Source of the DNA: Caldilineaceae bacterium
GTDB taxonomy: Bacteria; Chloroflexota; Anaerolineae; Caldilineales; Caldilineaceae
DNA length: 64,000 nucleotides
Direction of reading: 5' to 3'
Assembly (NCBI GenBank): GCA_019637645.1
Contig: JAHBVH010000002.1
Span: 62,001-126,000 of the forward strand
The position numbers were made by a program, and so were the translations under genes. Positions within the stretch are counted from its first letter, which is position 1. Each line of letters opens with the position of its first letter. Below are positions 8,299 through 16,328 of this stretch, piece by piece. The notes below the pieces were generated by a model. It was not told the origin of the DNA. It searched no databases and saw only the letters and a program-made list of their open reading frames with translations.

Positions 8299-9312
8299 AT
8301 GTCTACTGATTCACGCCTGCTCATTACCTTGCCCCCTCAGCTTTATCGTCAATTATTTGATTCCGCGGCTGATGCGGCGCTCCGCGAGTTGGTGGAAATT
8401 ACCTTTAATACCGAGGCGAGCAGTTGGGATGCTGCCGAATTAACACACCAACTGGCTGGTCACGATCTCGTGATTACGGGCTGGGGTACCCCCAAATTTA
8501 CGCCAGCGGTTTTGGCGGGCGCACCCAACTTGAAATTCATTGCTCACTCGGCAGGCAGCATCAAAGGCATGTTGCCTCCGGCTGTCTTTGACCAAGGAAT
8601 CCAAGTGACTCACGCCGCGGTGGCGATTGCCCCTGCCGTGGCCGAAATGAGTGTCCTACTCATTTTGCTCTGTCTCCGCCAAGTCCATCGGCTGGATCGG
8701 ATCCTGAAAGAAGGGGGCTCTTGGGAATCGACCAAGCCGATCAGCATGGGCCAAGAACTGGCTGCCAACCGCGTCGGCGTCGTTGGCGCGGGCTATACCG
8801 GCCGCGAAGTCATCTGGCGGCTCCAGGGCTTGCATGCCGAAGTTTGGGTCTATGATCCCTATTTGTCGGCAGAGCGCGCGGCGGCGTTGGGTGTCCACAA
8901 AGCGCCCGATCTCGATACGCTCTTCCGCGACTGTCCCATTATCACAGTTCAAGCCCCACCCACGGAAGAAACCCGCCGCATGATCGGCGCACGCCAGTTA
9001 AAGCTGCTGCGCGATGGTGGCGTCTTTGTCAACACCGCGCGTTCACTGACCATTGATCAGGACGCACTCTTGGCGGAATTTCAAACCGGGCGTATCGTGG
9101 GCGCGCTCGATGTTTTTGATCAAGAGCCGCTTCCCGTCGATAGCCCTTTCCTGCGCTTAGAAAATGTGATCACCACGCCCCATGTGGCTGGCGCGTCGGT
9201 ACAGGCCCGCTACCGCCAAGGCCAAACCATCGTCGATGAGATCCGGCGCTTCCTTGCTGGTGAACCGTTGCGCTATCGTGTGACTGGTGATATGCTAGAG
9301 ACAATGGCATAA
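8299..9312 (+). CDS. D-isomer-specific 2-hydroxyacid dehydrogenase
   Basis: A 337-residue NAD(P)-dependent dehydrogenase. The Rossmann motif appears as VGVVGAGYTGREV. The catalytic residues are Arg248 (NTARSLTID), Glu276 (DVFDQEPLP) and His295 (TTPHVAGAS). Family members interconvert a 2-hydroxy acid and a 2-oxo acid. The gene follows an AT-rich gap and may begin its own transcript. It is flanked by an aminotransferase and an RpiB-like isomerase, consistent with a sugar-acid step. Substrate not determined. Confidence 0.9.
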   Translation: MSTDSRLLITLPPQLYRQLFDSAADAALRELVEITFNTEASSWDAAELTHQLAGHDLVITGWGTPKFTPAVLAGAPNLKFIAHSAGSIKGMLPPAVFDQGIQVTHAAVAIAPAVAEMSVLLILLCLRQVHRLDRILKEGGSWESTKPISMGQELAANRVGVVGAGYTGREVIWRLQGLHAEVWVYDPYLSAERAAALGVHKAPDLDTLFRDCPIITVQAPPTEETRRMIGARQLKLLRDGGVFVNTARSLTIDQDALLAEFQTGRIVGALDVFDQEPLPVDSPFLRLENVITTPHVAGASVQARYRQGQTIVDEIRRFLAGEPLRYRVTGDMLETMA

Positions 9313-9331
9313 TGGGGGAGATTAGCGATTA

Positions 9332-9379
9332 GGGACTGGAGATTAGAGACTGTTCGTTCAGTCTCTCGTCTCCAGTCCC
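9332..9379. terminator. Strong hairpin, possible terminator or repeat
   Basis: Arms of 21 nt (9332-9352 and 9359-9379, beginning GGGACTGGAGA) pair with two mismatches around a 6-nt loop. GATTAG is reiterated just upstream (about 9320-9345). There is no T-run after the stem, so it may be a dispersed repeat or an mRNA-stabilising element rather than a full intrinsic terminator. Confidence 0.5.
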
Positions 9380-9415
9380 GATTAACCGAGGAATCTAGCA
9401 CCGAGGAGCGACCCT

Positions 9416-9895
9416 ATGAAACTTGCCATTGGCGGTGATCACGCCGGTTTCCCCCTAAAAGGTCCTATCATTGAACGTCTGCGCGACTGGGGCCACACGG
9501 TGACCGACTACGGCACCTATAGCACCGATCCTGTTGATTTTCCGGATATTGCGGCCCGTGTCTGTGCCCAAATTCGGGCTGGCACCGTCGAACGGGGGAT
9601 CTTGGTCTGTGGCACCGGTGTTGGCGCGGCGATTGCCGGAAATAAGACGCCCGGCATTCGGGCCGCGCTTTGTCACGATGTCTACTCGGCCCATCAAGCC
9701 GTCGAACACGATGATGTGAATCTGCTCTGTGTCGGCGCTTGGATCGTCGGCATTAAACTGGTAGAAGAGATCCTCCAAGCCTATCTCCACGCGGAATTTA
9801 GCACCGACCCCGATTTTCGTCGCCGGGTGCAAAAGCTCCATGATATGGAATTGTGGGCCGCCGAACAGCTGCTAAAAGAGCGCGGTCAGGCCTGA
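9416..9895 (+). CDS. rpiB: RpiB/LacA/LacB-family sugar-phosphate isomerase
   Basis: A 159-residue protein matching ribose-5-phosphate isomerase B in length and motifs. GGDHAGFPLK opens the protein. The catalytic Cys65 lies in LVCGTGVGAAIAGNK, and CHDVYSA plus EHDDVNLLCVGAW form the substrate site. The family isomerises aldose and ketose phosphates. Given NagA and NagB downstream, it could act on an unusual sugar phosphate rather than ribose 5-phosphate. A GAGGAGCGACC stretch precedes the ATG. Family is secure; exact substrate is open. Confidence 0.9.
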   Translation: MKLAIGGDHAGFPLKGPIIERLRDWGHTVTDYGTYSTDPVDFPDIAARVCAQIRAGTVERGILVCGTGVGAAIAGNKTPGIRAALCHDVYSAHQAVEHDDVNLLCVGAWIVGIKLVEEILQAYLHAEFSTDPDFRRRVQKLHDMELWAAEQLLKERGQA

Positions 9896-9983
9896 AACGC
9901 GCCAAAGTCGCGGTCTTGCCCGCTAGCGATCCACCCCCACTGAGTCAAAAATAAGCAGCCAAACTACGAGAGAAGGGGTTGTT

Positions 9984-11168
9984 GTGAGTTCATTACCTGC
10001 TCATTTTGCCCTCTGCCATGGCCGCGTGGTCCTGCCCACCGCGATCGTCGATGATCAGGCCGTGGTCGTGGCGGGCAGTCAGATTGTCGATGTCCTGCCA
10101 TACGCCCAACTTGACCCGGCTCTACCCCAGATCGACGTGGGTGGGCGCTGGATTACGCCTGGCTTGATTGACATTCATATCCATGGCGCGCTAGGCCACA
10201 CCTTTAATGATCCAACGCCAACGGCCTTTGCCGCCATTACCCAAGAAAACGCGCGGCGTGGGGTGACGAGCCTGCTCGCGACGACGGCCACCGATGCTAT
10301 TGAAAATTTGCTGGCCTCGTTGGAACTCGCCGAACAGTGGATGGCGATCCCCCAATCGGGTGCGCAAATCTTGGGGGTACATGTCGAGGGGCCCTACTTT
10401 AGCATGGCCCAACGGGGCGCCCAAGATCCCGCCCACATCCGCAACCCGGATGATGGGACGGTCGCCCAACTGCTCGAATATCGCGCGGTGATCCGGATGC
10501 TCACCTTTGCCCCCGAACTGCCGGGCGCGTTGGCCCTCACCCAACAACTGGCGGAACTGGGGATCGTGGCCGCGGCTGGGCATAGCTCGGCGCGTGAGGA
10601 AGAAGTCAAGCCTGCCATTGACGCGGGGTTGCGCCATATGATCCACCTCTGGAGCGCCCAATCCACCACTGTGCGCGAGGGGCCTTGGCGCAAACCTGGT
10701 TTGCTGGAAGTTTCCCTCACCGACGACCGGCTCACCGGCGAGATCATTGCTGATGGTAAACATCTGCCACCGACCTTGATGAAGCTGGCCTACCAATGTC
10801 TCGGCCCGGATCGCCTTTGTGTTATCTCCGACGCCACCAGTGGGGCTGGCTTGCCCGAAGGGGCGCGCTTCCGGCTGGGCGGCATGGAGTATGAAGTCTG
10901 TGACGGCGTGGGCATGCTCTTTGATCGCACCGCGTTTGCTGGCAGCACCACCTTGCTCAATCAGATGATTCCGATCCTCACCGAGCAAGTGGGCCTTCCG
11001 CTGGTCGAGGTGATTCGTATGGCGAGCCTTACCCCGGCGCGCGTCATTGGGGTGGCCGACCGCAAGGGAAGCCTTGAAGCGGGCAAAGATGCCGATATTG
11101 CCATTTTTAATCAAGATTTTACGCCCTGGGATGTTTTGATTGGCGGACGCTCTATTCACGCCGCGTGA
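9984..11168 (+). CDS. nagA: N-acetylglucosamine-6-phosphate deacetylase
   Basis: A 394-residue metal-dependent deacetylase of the amidohydrolase superfamily. It carries the HxH motif in DIHIHGALGHTFND (H65, H67), VEGPYFSMAQRGAQ for the metal Glu, AAGHSSA and HMIHLWSA for further ligands, and the catalytic Asp in CVISDATSGAG. It removes acetate from GlcNAc-6-phosphate to give GlcN-6-phosphate for NagB, which lies 114 nt downstream. The start is a GTG 3 nt after AGAAGGGGTT. Usual NagA length is about 380-400. Very secure family call. Confidence 0.94.
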   Translation: MSSLPAHFALCHGRVVLPTAIVDDQAVVVAGSQIVDVLPYAQLDPALPQIDVGGRWITPGLIDIHIHGALGHTFNDPTPTAFAAITQENARRGVTSLLATTATDAIENLLASLELAEQWMAIPQSGAQILGVHVEGPYFSMAQRGAQDPAHIRNPDDGTVAQLLEYRAVIRMLTFAPELPGALALTQQLAELGIVAAAGHSSAREEEVKPAIDAGLRHMIHLWSAQSTTVREGPWRKPGLLEVSLTDDRLTGEIIADGKHLPPTLMKLAYQCLGPDRLCVISDATSGAGLPEGARFRLGGMEYEVCDGVGMLFDRTAFAGSTTLLNQMIPILTEQVGLPLVEVIRMASLTPARVIGVADRKGSLEAGKDADIAIFNQDFTPWDVLIGGRSIHAA

Positions 11169-11202
11169 TCGAAGCCAACTCAGCTGCCCAACCTTTTAGA
11201 CC

Positions 11203-11227
11203 TGACAGGTTTACCAAACCTATCGGT
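11203..11227. repeat. Imperfect CCTGACAGG hairpin between nagA and nagB
   Basis: GACCTGACAGGTTT pairs with AAACCTATCGGT across a 3-nt loop. This is the same family as the repeats at 294, 12823, 21666 and 36135. It lies in the nagA-nagB gap, where it could tune relative expression. Confidence 0.55.
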
Positions 11228-11282
11228 GCTAAGACGTGATACCAACTACGTAACTTCTATAAATTGACAAGGATAGAAGAAA

Positions 11283-12062
11283 ATGCAAGAACCACAACCC
11301 ATCAAAACGACCCAGGTTGAGTCGTTGCCCGTGGCTGTTTATGCTAGCAATGACGACTTAGGGAAGGCGGCTGCCTATGAAGCCCGCCGGATTATTCAAG
11401 CCGCGATTGCCGAACGGGGGGCTGCCAGCATCATTATCGCCACGGGAAATTCACAGCTTACCTTTCTCCACACCCTGCGTGAACTGGATGGCATTGCCTG
11501 GGACAAAGTGACCGTCTTCCACATGGATGAATATGTCGGCATTGATCCTACCCACCCAGCCAGCTTCCCCCTCTTCCTGCACACCCATATTATTGATGCG
11601 GTGAAGCCGGGCAACTTCTATCCCGTTCCCGGCCAACCCGCCGATACCGAAGCGGCCTGCCGGGAATATGAAGCCCTCCTGCGCGCCCATCCGGCGGATA
11701 TGGTGGCTATGGGCTTGGGGGAAAATGGTCACATTGCCTTTAACGATCCGCCCTATGCCGATTTTGATGATCCGGTCTGGGTCAAGGTCATTGCCCTGGC
11801 CGACGCCAGCCGTCGTCAACAAGTGGGTGAGGGTCACTTCCCTTCCTTGGCCGATGTGCCCACCCATGCCATCACCTTGACGATTCCGGCTTTGCTGGCG
11901 CCCAAGCGGATTCTCTGTATCGTGCCTGAAGCGCGTAAAGCTGAAGCGGTCCGCGCCTGTCTCACGGAGCCAATTAGTGAGGACCGCCCTGGTTCGATTT
12001 TGCGTACCGTGAGCCACGCACAGCTCTATCTTGAGCCAGCTTCCGCCGCGCTACTGTCATAG
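11283..12062 (+). CDS. nagB: Glucosamine-6-phosphate deaminase
   Basis: A 259-residue NagB-type isomerase/deaminase that converts GlcN-6-phosphate to fructose-6-phosphate and ammonia. Motifs include IIATGNSQLTFL for phosphate binding, the catalytic VFHMDEYVGID, and GLGENGHIAFNDPP with the ring-opening His. Length fits the family. An AAGGATAGAAGAAA ribosome region precedes the ATG. The next gene starts on the base after the TAG, so the two are tightly coupled. Together with NagA it completes the entry of GlcNAc-6-phosphate into glycolysis. Confidence 0.93.
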   Translation: MQEPQPIKTTQVESLPVAVYASNDDLGKAAAYEARRIIQAAIAERGAASIIIATGNSQLTFLHTLRELDGIAWDKVTVFHMDEYVGIDPTHPASFPLFLHTHIIDAVKPGNFYPVPGQPADTEAACREYEALLRAHPADMVAMGLGENGHIAFNDPPYADFDDPVWVKVIALADASRRQQVGEGHFPSLADVPTHAITLTIPALLAPKRILCIVPEARKAEAVRACLTEPISEDRPGSILRTVSHAQLYLEPASAALLS

Positions 12063-12806
12063 ATGATGCAAACCTTACTCCGACAGGGATATGCTACGTT
12101 GCTCGGCGTCGCGGTGGAGCGGCTGACAATGCCTGGGATTCACCTGGTGGTTACCCCTGTGCGCGAACAGCCAGAATGGGCCAATTGGGTACATCCCATC
12201 TGGTTCTTCAAGCTGGCTGACACAATCGTCTGCTCCGCGTCGCCAGCCTATGTAGCCGCTGCTCAACAGCTGATTGATCAGATGCGCCCGGAGACCTTTC
12301 TGGATAGCCAATGGATGGATTTTGCTGCTTCGGTGACGGGCGCGCAAGGCCCTGCTGATTTGGAATGGGTTCAATGCGAACTGCTCTACTATCCCAATAT
12401 TGAGCCGCCTAAGGTAGCATCTGATCACCCTGTTGAAAAGTTGCAGCCAACCGATGCGCGTTCCAGCTATTTCTTGCGCAACTTTGATGGCGGTGGCTAT
12501 GGGATACGCACCGCCGATGGGACAATCGCCGCCCATGCCTGTATAAAAGACAAAGGTCTCCTACAAGAGATTGCGGTTGGCACAGAACTGGCCTATCGTC
12601 AGCGTGGTATGGGCAAAGCTGTGGTGGCTGCCGCGGTTGCCCAGATTTGTCAACAGGGCAAAGTACCCGTCTATTGGCCGGATTCGCTGACCAATGCGGC
12701 GTCTTATCAACTTGCCTATTCGCTGGGCTTTCAAAAAGTAGCAGAGATGTTCTTCTGTTGTTATGCCCAACCGGATTGGCCTGGCTTCCCTTTGGAAACA
12801 GTTTGA
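12063..12806 (+). CDS. GNAT-family N-acetyltransferase
   Basis: A 247-residue protein whose C-terminal half is a GNAT domain. The acetyl-CoA pyrophosphate loop reads YRQRGMGKAVVAAAV (about residues 178-192), followed by VYWPDSLTNAASYQLAYSLGF, the usual N-A-x-S-x-x-L-x-x-x-L-G-F motif B. The N-terminal half is unlike the core fold and could set substrate specificity. It begins directly after the nagB stop codon. An acetylase beside NagB may recycle or detoxify an amino sugar, but its substrate cannot be told from sequence. Confidence 0.8.
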   Translation: MMQTLLRQGYATLLGVAVERLTMPGIHLVVTPVREQPEWANWVHPIWFFKLADTIVCSASPAYVAAAQQLIDQMRPETFLDSQWMDFAASVTGAQGPADLEWVQCELLYYPNIEPPKVASDHPVEKLQPTDARSSYFLRNFDGGGYGIRTADGTIAAHACIKDKGLLQEIAVGTELAYRQRGMGKAVVAAAVAQICQQGKVPVYWPDSLTNAASYQLAYSLGFQKVAEMFFCCYAQPDWPGFPLETV

Positions 12807-12822
12807 AACGCTACCCCTGATA

Positions 12823-12848
12823 GGCTTTTAGAAACCTGTCAGGGGTGC
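12823..12848. repeat. Imperfect CCTGATAGG / CCTGTCAGG hairpin
   Basis: ACCCCTGATAGGCTT pairs imperfectly with AACCTGTCAGGGGT across a short loop in the gap after the GNAT gene. It is another copy of the dispersed family. No T-run follows. Confidence 0.5.
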
Positions 12849-12885
12849 ACATTTCTTCGTGATCCATAAGAACAAGAGAGCAGTC

Positions 12886-13635
12886 ATGAAAGAACAGCAC
12901 CGGCTTACCCTTCATCTGCGCCAGTGGCAGCTTGCTCAAGACAGCGGTGGCTACAACGAGTGGCAGCTTGTGACGCAACAGCGCACGCTGACCGGTGGTC
13001 AAGTCGCGATCATTATCTGTGACATGTGGGACAAGCATTGGAGTCGGGGGGCAGTCGAGCGAGAAGCGCTCATCATCCCCCGCATGAATGCCGCCTTGGC
13101 GGGCGCACGGGCCAAGGGGGTGCATGTCATCCATGCGCCGTCGGAGACCATGGATTTCTATGCCGAACATCCGGCGCGCCAGCGCATCCTCGCCCTCCCA
13201 CCCGTCGCGCCGCCGCCGGACCGGGAGCAGGCCAATCCACCGCTACCGGTCGATGCCTCGGATGGGGGCTCTGATACTGGTGAGCCCAAGAGTTACAAAG
13301 CGTGGAGTCGCCAACACGCTGATCTGGTAGTGGATACTGCGCGTGATCTGATTTCGGACAACGGCAGTGAGATCTATAGCTATCTCCAGGCCAATGGCAT
13401 TGCACAGGTGCTGATTATGGGGGTGCATACCAATATGTGTATCCTCAATCGCTCTTTTGCCATCAAACAGATGGTCAAGTGGGGTGTCAACATCGCGCTC
13501 GTGCGTGATCTCACCGACACCATGTACAACCCCGCCATGCCGCCCTATGTTCCACATGCTGAGGGGACTCGCCTAGTGGTCGAATATATTGAAAAATTCT
13601 GGTGTCCCTCTCTGTTGAGTGCGGACTTGCTGTGA
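12886..13635 (+). CDS. Isochorismatase-family cysteine hydrolase
   Basis: A 249-residue protein of the cysteine-hydrolase superfamily (isochorismatase, nicotinamidase, N-carbamoylsarcosine amidase). The triad is visible as Asp46 (IIICDMWDKHW), a lysine in PKSYKAW (Lys135 or Lys138) and Cys185 (VHTNMCILNRSF). It is longer than typical nicotinamidases (about 180-210), with an insert rich in Pro at about residues 104-125. The frame extends to a GTG at 12859, but the ATG at 12886 follows AAGAGAGCAG and is preferred. In this cluster it is a second candidate amide or carbamoyl hydrolase. Substrate unknown. Confidence 0.87.
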   Translation: MKEQHRLTLHLRQWQLAQDSGGYNEWQLVTQQRTLTGGQVAIIICDMWDKHWSRGAVEREALIIPRMNAALAGARAKGVHVIHAPSETMDFYAEHPARQRILALPPVAPPPDREQANPPLPVDASDGGSDTGEPKSYKAWSRQHADLVVDTARDLISDNGSEIYSYLQANGIAQVLIMGVHTNMCILNRSFAIKQMVKWGVNIALVRDLTDTMYNPAMPPYVPHAEGTRLVVEYIEKFWCPSLLSADLL

Positions 13636-13679
13636 TCTGTATGGCGCGTAAGCGCTAGCCTAAACGAAAAGGAGATAGG

Positions 13680-14738
13680 ATGCAACCCCTCAATTTTGCT
13701 GTAATCGGCGCGGGCAATATTGGTAAAATTCAGGCCGAAGCAATTCGCCACATTCCCGACGCACAGGTTACCGTTGTCTGCAACCGGGGTGAAGCCGCCG
13801 GGCGAGCGTTGGCCGAAAAGTATGGCGCGCGCTGGGTCGCCGATTTCCAAGCGGCTGTGACACGGGCAGACGTAGACGTGGTGACCATTTGTACACCGAG
13901 CGGCACCCATACTGAAATTGCGGTTGCCGCGGCGGCCGCGGGCAAGCATATTTTGGTCGAAAAGCCCATTGACATTACCTTGCCACGCGTGGACCAGATT
14001 CTGCAAGCAGTGGAAAAGGCCGGGGTCGTCTTGGCCTGTGTCTTCCCCCTGCGCTTTGCCCAAGGGGTGCATAAAGCCAAGGCTGCCCTGGTGGCCGGAC
14101 GGCTGGGGCGTCTGACCCTGGCGGATGTCTACGTAAAATGGTATCGCCCCCAAAGTTACTATGATAGCAGCTGGCGGGGCACCTGGAAAACGGATGGTGG
14201 TGGGGCCTTGATGAACCAGGCCATCCACAACATCGATCTGGTGCAGTGGTTGGCCGGGCCGGTGGAAAGTGTCATGGCGCGCACGGCAACGCTGGCGCAT
14301 GACATGCAGACAGAAGATACGGCCAGCGCGGTGCTGGCCTTTCAGAATGGGGCACTGGGCGTGATCCAAGGTGCCACCAGTTGCTGGCCTGGAGATCGAG
14401 CACGGGTTGAGCTCCATGGAGACCGTGGGACGATTGTACTGGAGGAGGGGCGGATTGTGGTCTGGAAGTTGGCGGATGCGGCCCCCGGCGAGGAAGAGGC
14501 CATGCTCACCCTGGAACAATCGCAGGGAAGTGGCGCGGCTGATCCGACTGCCATTGGCTATGAAATGCACCGTCGCCAGATTGTGGATCTGATCGAAGCC
14601 ATCCGCACAGGGCGTCCGCCCGCGATCCAAGGGGCCGAAGCGCGACGATCGGTGGAGATCATTTGTGCAATTTATCTTGCAGCATCTGAACAGCGTGCGG
14701 TGACGTTACCGCTCGTTACCGAAATTACTCCTGTCTAG
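13680..14738 (+). CDS. Gfo/Idh/MocA-family oxidoreductase
   Basis: A 352-residue NAD(P)-dependent sugar or polyol oxidoreductase. The Rossmann start is FAVIGAGNIGKIQ, with TICTPSGTH and the characteristic EKPIDI lysine motif, then GGGALMNQAIHNIDL carrying the family's C-terminal His. The ATG is preceded by AAAAGGAGATAGG. It is the last gene of the long + strand run and overlaps a hairpin at its stop codon. Relatives oxidise sugar hydroxyls or inositols; the reaction here is probably redox at a ring carbon of the imported sugar, by inference. Confidence 0.9.
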   Translation: MQPLNFAVIGAGNIGKIQAEAIRHIPDAQVTVVCNRGEAAGRALAEKYGARWVADFQAAVTRADVDVVTICTPSGTHTEIAVAAAAAGKHILVEKPIDITLPRVDQILQAVEKAGVVLACVFPLRFAQGVHKAKAALVAGRLGRLTLADVYVKWYRPQSYYDSSWRGTWKTDGGGALMNQAIHNIDLVQWLAGPVESVMARTATLAHDMQTEDTASAVLAFQNGALGVIQGATSCWPGDRARVELHGDRGTIVLEEGRIVVWKLADAAPGEEEAMLTLEQSQGSGAADPTAIGYEMHRRQIVDLIEAIRTGRPPAIQGAEARRSVEIICAIYLAASEQRAVTLPLVTEITPV

Positions 14739-14757
14739 TAATTTCGGACATTTTTTG
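14721..14757 (+). terminator. Intrinsic terminator overlapping the stop codon
   Basis: GAAATTACT (14721-14729) and AGTAATTTC (14737-14745) are perfect 9-bp arms, followed shortly by a six-T run (14751-14756). The TAG stop of the preceding gene lies in the start of the second arm. A second stem follows at 14761-14791 (TCTCTCTGG / CCAGAGAGA). Together these are a likely end of the region 1 operon. Confidence 0.7.
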
Positions 14758-14950
14758 TGTTCTCTCTGGTATAAAACGCGTTCCAGAGAGAATTGTATTT
14801 TGCATATTTTCATGCTTGATGTAGAATGCTTGCCCAACGCCCAGAGGTGTACAGGAGTGAGAAAATCGTGTGCCTCTCCCTGTGCTTCACCTGCGGTGAT
14901 ACGCTATGTGTGTGTGTCTTGATTCTTTGTTGGAACAAAGGAGATGTGTT

Positions 14951-15205
14951 ATGGCGTATAAGTACACCAATTCCAAGGGTCGCAGCTATATCTTGCATTC
15001 GCGGGATACGACACTGAAGAATGGGACTAAGCAGACGATCTACTTCTTTGCCTCGGATGAGAAAGAGGGCGCTTTGGATGCAATTCCCAAAGGCTACGAA
15101 GTCTCGGAGAGCAAGAATGGTCTGCCTGTGCTCAAGCGCAAAGCCGCAGAACCAGAGAAGCCGGCCAAAGCGCCCCGCAAGTCATCGAAGAAGAAGGAAG
15201 AATAG
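14951..15205 (+). CDS. Small basic conserved protein (84 aa), function unknown
   Basis: The product opens MAYKYTNSKGRSYILHS, continues with KQTIYFFASDEKEGALDAIPKGYEV, and ends in a Lys/Pro/Ala-rich tail (KAPRKSSKKKEE) like those of histone-like or nucleic-acid-binding proteins. The start was chosen at 14951 because AAAGGAGATG lies just upstream; an in-frame ATG at 14906 would add a Cys-rich leader of no evident value. It has its own terminator at about 15226-15262, so it is probably a highly expressed monocistronic gene. I recall similar short proteins in Chloroflexota, without a known function. Confidence 0.75.
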   Translation: MAYKYTNSKGRSYILHSRDTTLKNGTKQTIYFFASDEKEGALDAIPKGYEVSESKNGLPVLKRKAAEPEKPAKAPRKSSKKKEE

Positions 15206-15225
15206 CTGATTGCAGCTTCTTCGCA

Positions 15226-15262
15226 AAAAGGAGGGTAAGCGATACGCCTACCCTCCTTTTTT
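15226..15262 (+). terminator. Rho-independent terminator
   Basis: AAAGGAGGGTA and TACCCTCCTTT form a perfect stem around an 11-nt loop, followed by a T-run (to 15262). It lies 20 nt after the small-protein stop. Since the stem is flanked by A-run and T-run, it could also serve the converging cold-shock gene. Confidence 0.88.
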
Positions 15263-15292
15263 TATCCGCACCAGCCAAACGTAGATATTCGT

Positions 15293-15505
15293 TTAGACTC
15301 GAGTGACTTGTACGGCATGCAGACCTTTCGTACCTTGTTCAATCGTAAATTCGACTCGCTGCCCCTCAGCTAAGCTACGATAGCCCTGCATGTCGATTGC
15401 TGAATGATGAACAAAAATATCACCACTTTCGCCATCGCGGGCAATGAAGCCGTATCCTTTTGCATCGTTGAACCATTTTACGGTTCCAGTGTGTCGTTCA
15501 GTCAT
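15293..15505 (-). CDS. Cold-shock domain protein (CspA family)
   Basis: A 70-residue OB-fold protein that binds single-stranded RNA or DNA. RNP1 (KGYGFIA) and RNP2 (DIFVHHSAI) are both intact, and the opening [15 protein letters not shown] is diagnostic. Length matches the family. The ribosome site is AAGGAGGGATC upstream of the ATG. A long gene-free region upstream (to 16328) may include a structured leader, as in other csp genes, though no motif was identified. It converges with the small-protein gene on a shared terminator. Confidence 0.95.
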   Translation of the reverse strand: MTERHTGTVKWFNDAKGYGFIARDGESGDIFVHHSAIDMQGYRSLAEGQRVEFTIEQGTKGLHAVQVTRV

Positions 15506-16070
15506 CTCGGATCCCTCCTTGTACTACAAAATGCGGTTACTGATAATACCGAGCGGTTTCCTATCGGGCAGGTGCAACCCTTGCCGCAGGTGCCTTGGGG
15601 AGAAGGTTACTCGCCTGCGCGATCAACACCGCTTTGCTACGACTAGCCTACTGCGCGAAAAATCACCTCTCTTCATGGCTTAAGCTCTTCTGGGAAATGG
15701 ATTCCAACACAGTAAGGATGCCAATCGACGCCCAATAGATCCCATTTCCTCCCATCATTCAACGGGCCAAACACAAATCGTCGTCATATCCTTGGGGTAG
15801 GACGCCGCCAATTCATATCACTGGCTGATGAATGAGTATCGGATAGAGGTTGCTATTTGTCGGCGTATCAACTGTCAAACATGGGCAGCACTGTTGACTG
15901 TTAACCCTAGTCGTGGATAGGAAGCTCGTTCTGGTGACTACATCAGAACACCTAGATTTGTAGTCATCTAAGCTGTAGAAGTAGCAACATTCAGCACGAA
16001 ACCAACCGGCATCGTTTGTAACTATACCTCCAATCGTTTAGGAAGTCAAGTGACCTTTAACGGCAATCCC

Positions 16071-16139
16071 CAGGGCAAGCGCGCACCTTAAAAAAGCAGG
16101 GTTTTATCCCTTGCGCTCACGCAGTTTGCGCTTGCCCTG
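16071..16139. repeat. Foldback with CAGGGCAAGCGC / GCGCTTGCCCTG arms
   Basis: Perfect 12-bp arms at 16071-16082 and 16128-16139 enclose a region with another small stem. The left arm plus the following 'ACCTnAAAAA' is repeated, diverged, at about 50662-50690, which suggests a mobile or dispersed repeat. Confidence 0.55.
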
Positions 16140-16152
16140 AACGACAATCAAG

Positions 16153-16214
16153 CAGGAATACGACCTAGTGGCAAGCTGGCTGGCCAACCAGCTTGCCACT
16201 AGGTCGTATTCCTG
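16153..16214. repeat. Perfect 27-bp inverted repeat, 8-nt loop
   Basis: Arms 16153-16179 and 16188-16214, starting CAGGAATACGACCTAGTGGC, are exact reverse complements. No T-run follows and no gene ends here on the + strand, so a terminator role is doubtful. The length and perfection suggest a recent or selected element, perhaps a MITE-like remnant. Confidence 0.85.
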
Positions 16215-16328
16215 AAGCTTGTCCGTAGGACTCTTGACTGCATCTGTGATATACTGTCTGCGCGACCAACCAAGGCCACTTGTTGGCATAGGATAGTGAA
16301 GTGATGGCAAAGGACAAGCACGCCGGCG

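Larger units (their letters stand above)
15506..16328. other. 823-bp gene-poor region with nested inverted repeats
   Basis: No convincing coding frame is seen on either strand; the long - strand frame over 16104-16595 is the antisense of the rRNA methyltransferase. The left part must hold the csp promoter and leader. The right part holds a foldback at 16071-16139 and a 27-bp perfect inverted repeat at 16153-16214. The middle (about 15700-16020) shows nothing I can assign. Confidence 0.6.

Noticed and set aside
10191..11159. Long open frame on the - strand
   Set aside because: Antisense of nagA; no motif, Arg/His-rich translation typical of shadow frames in this base composition.
13545..14630. 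Long open frame on the - strand
   Set aside because: It is antisense to the Gfo/Idh/MocA gene at 13680-14738, shows no family motif and has a composition typical of a shadow frame.
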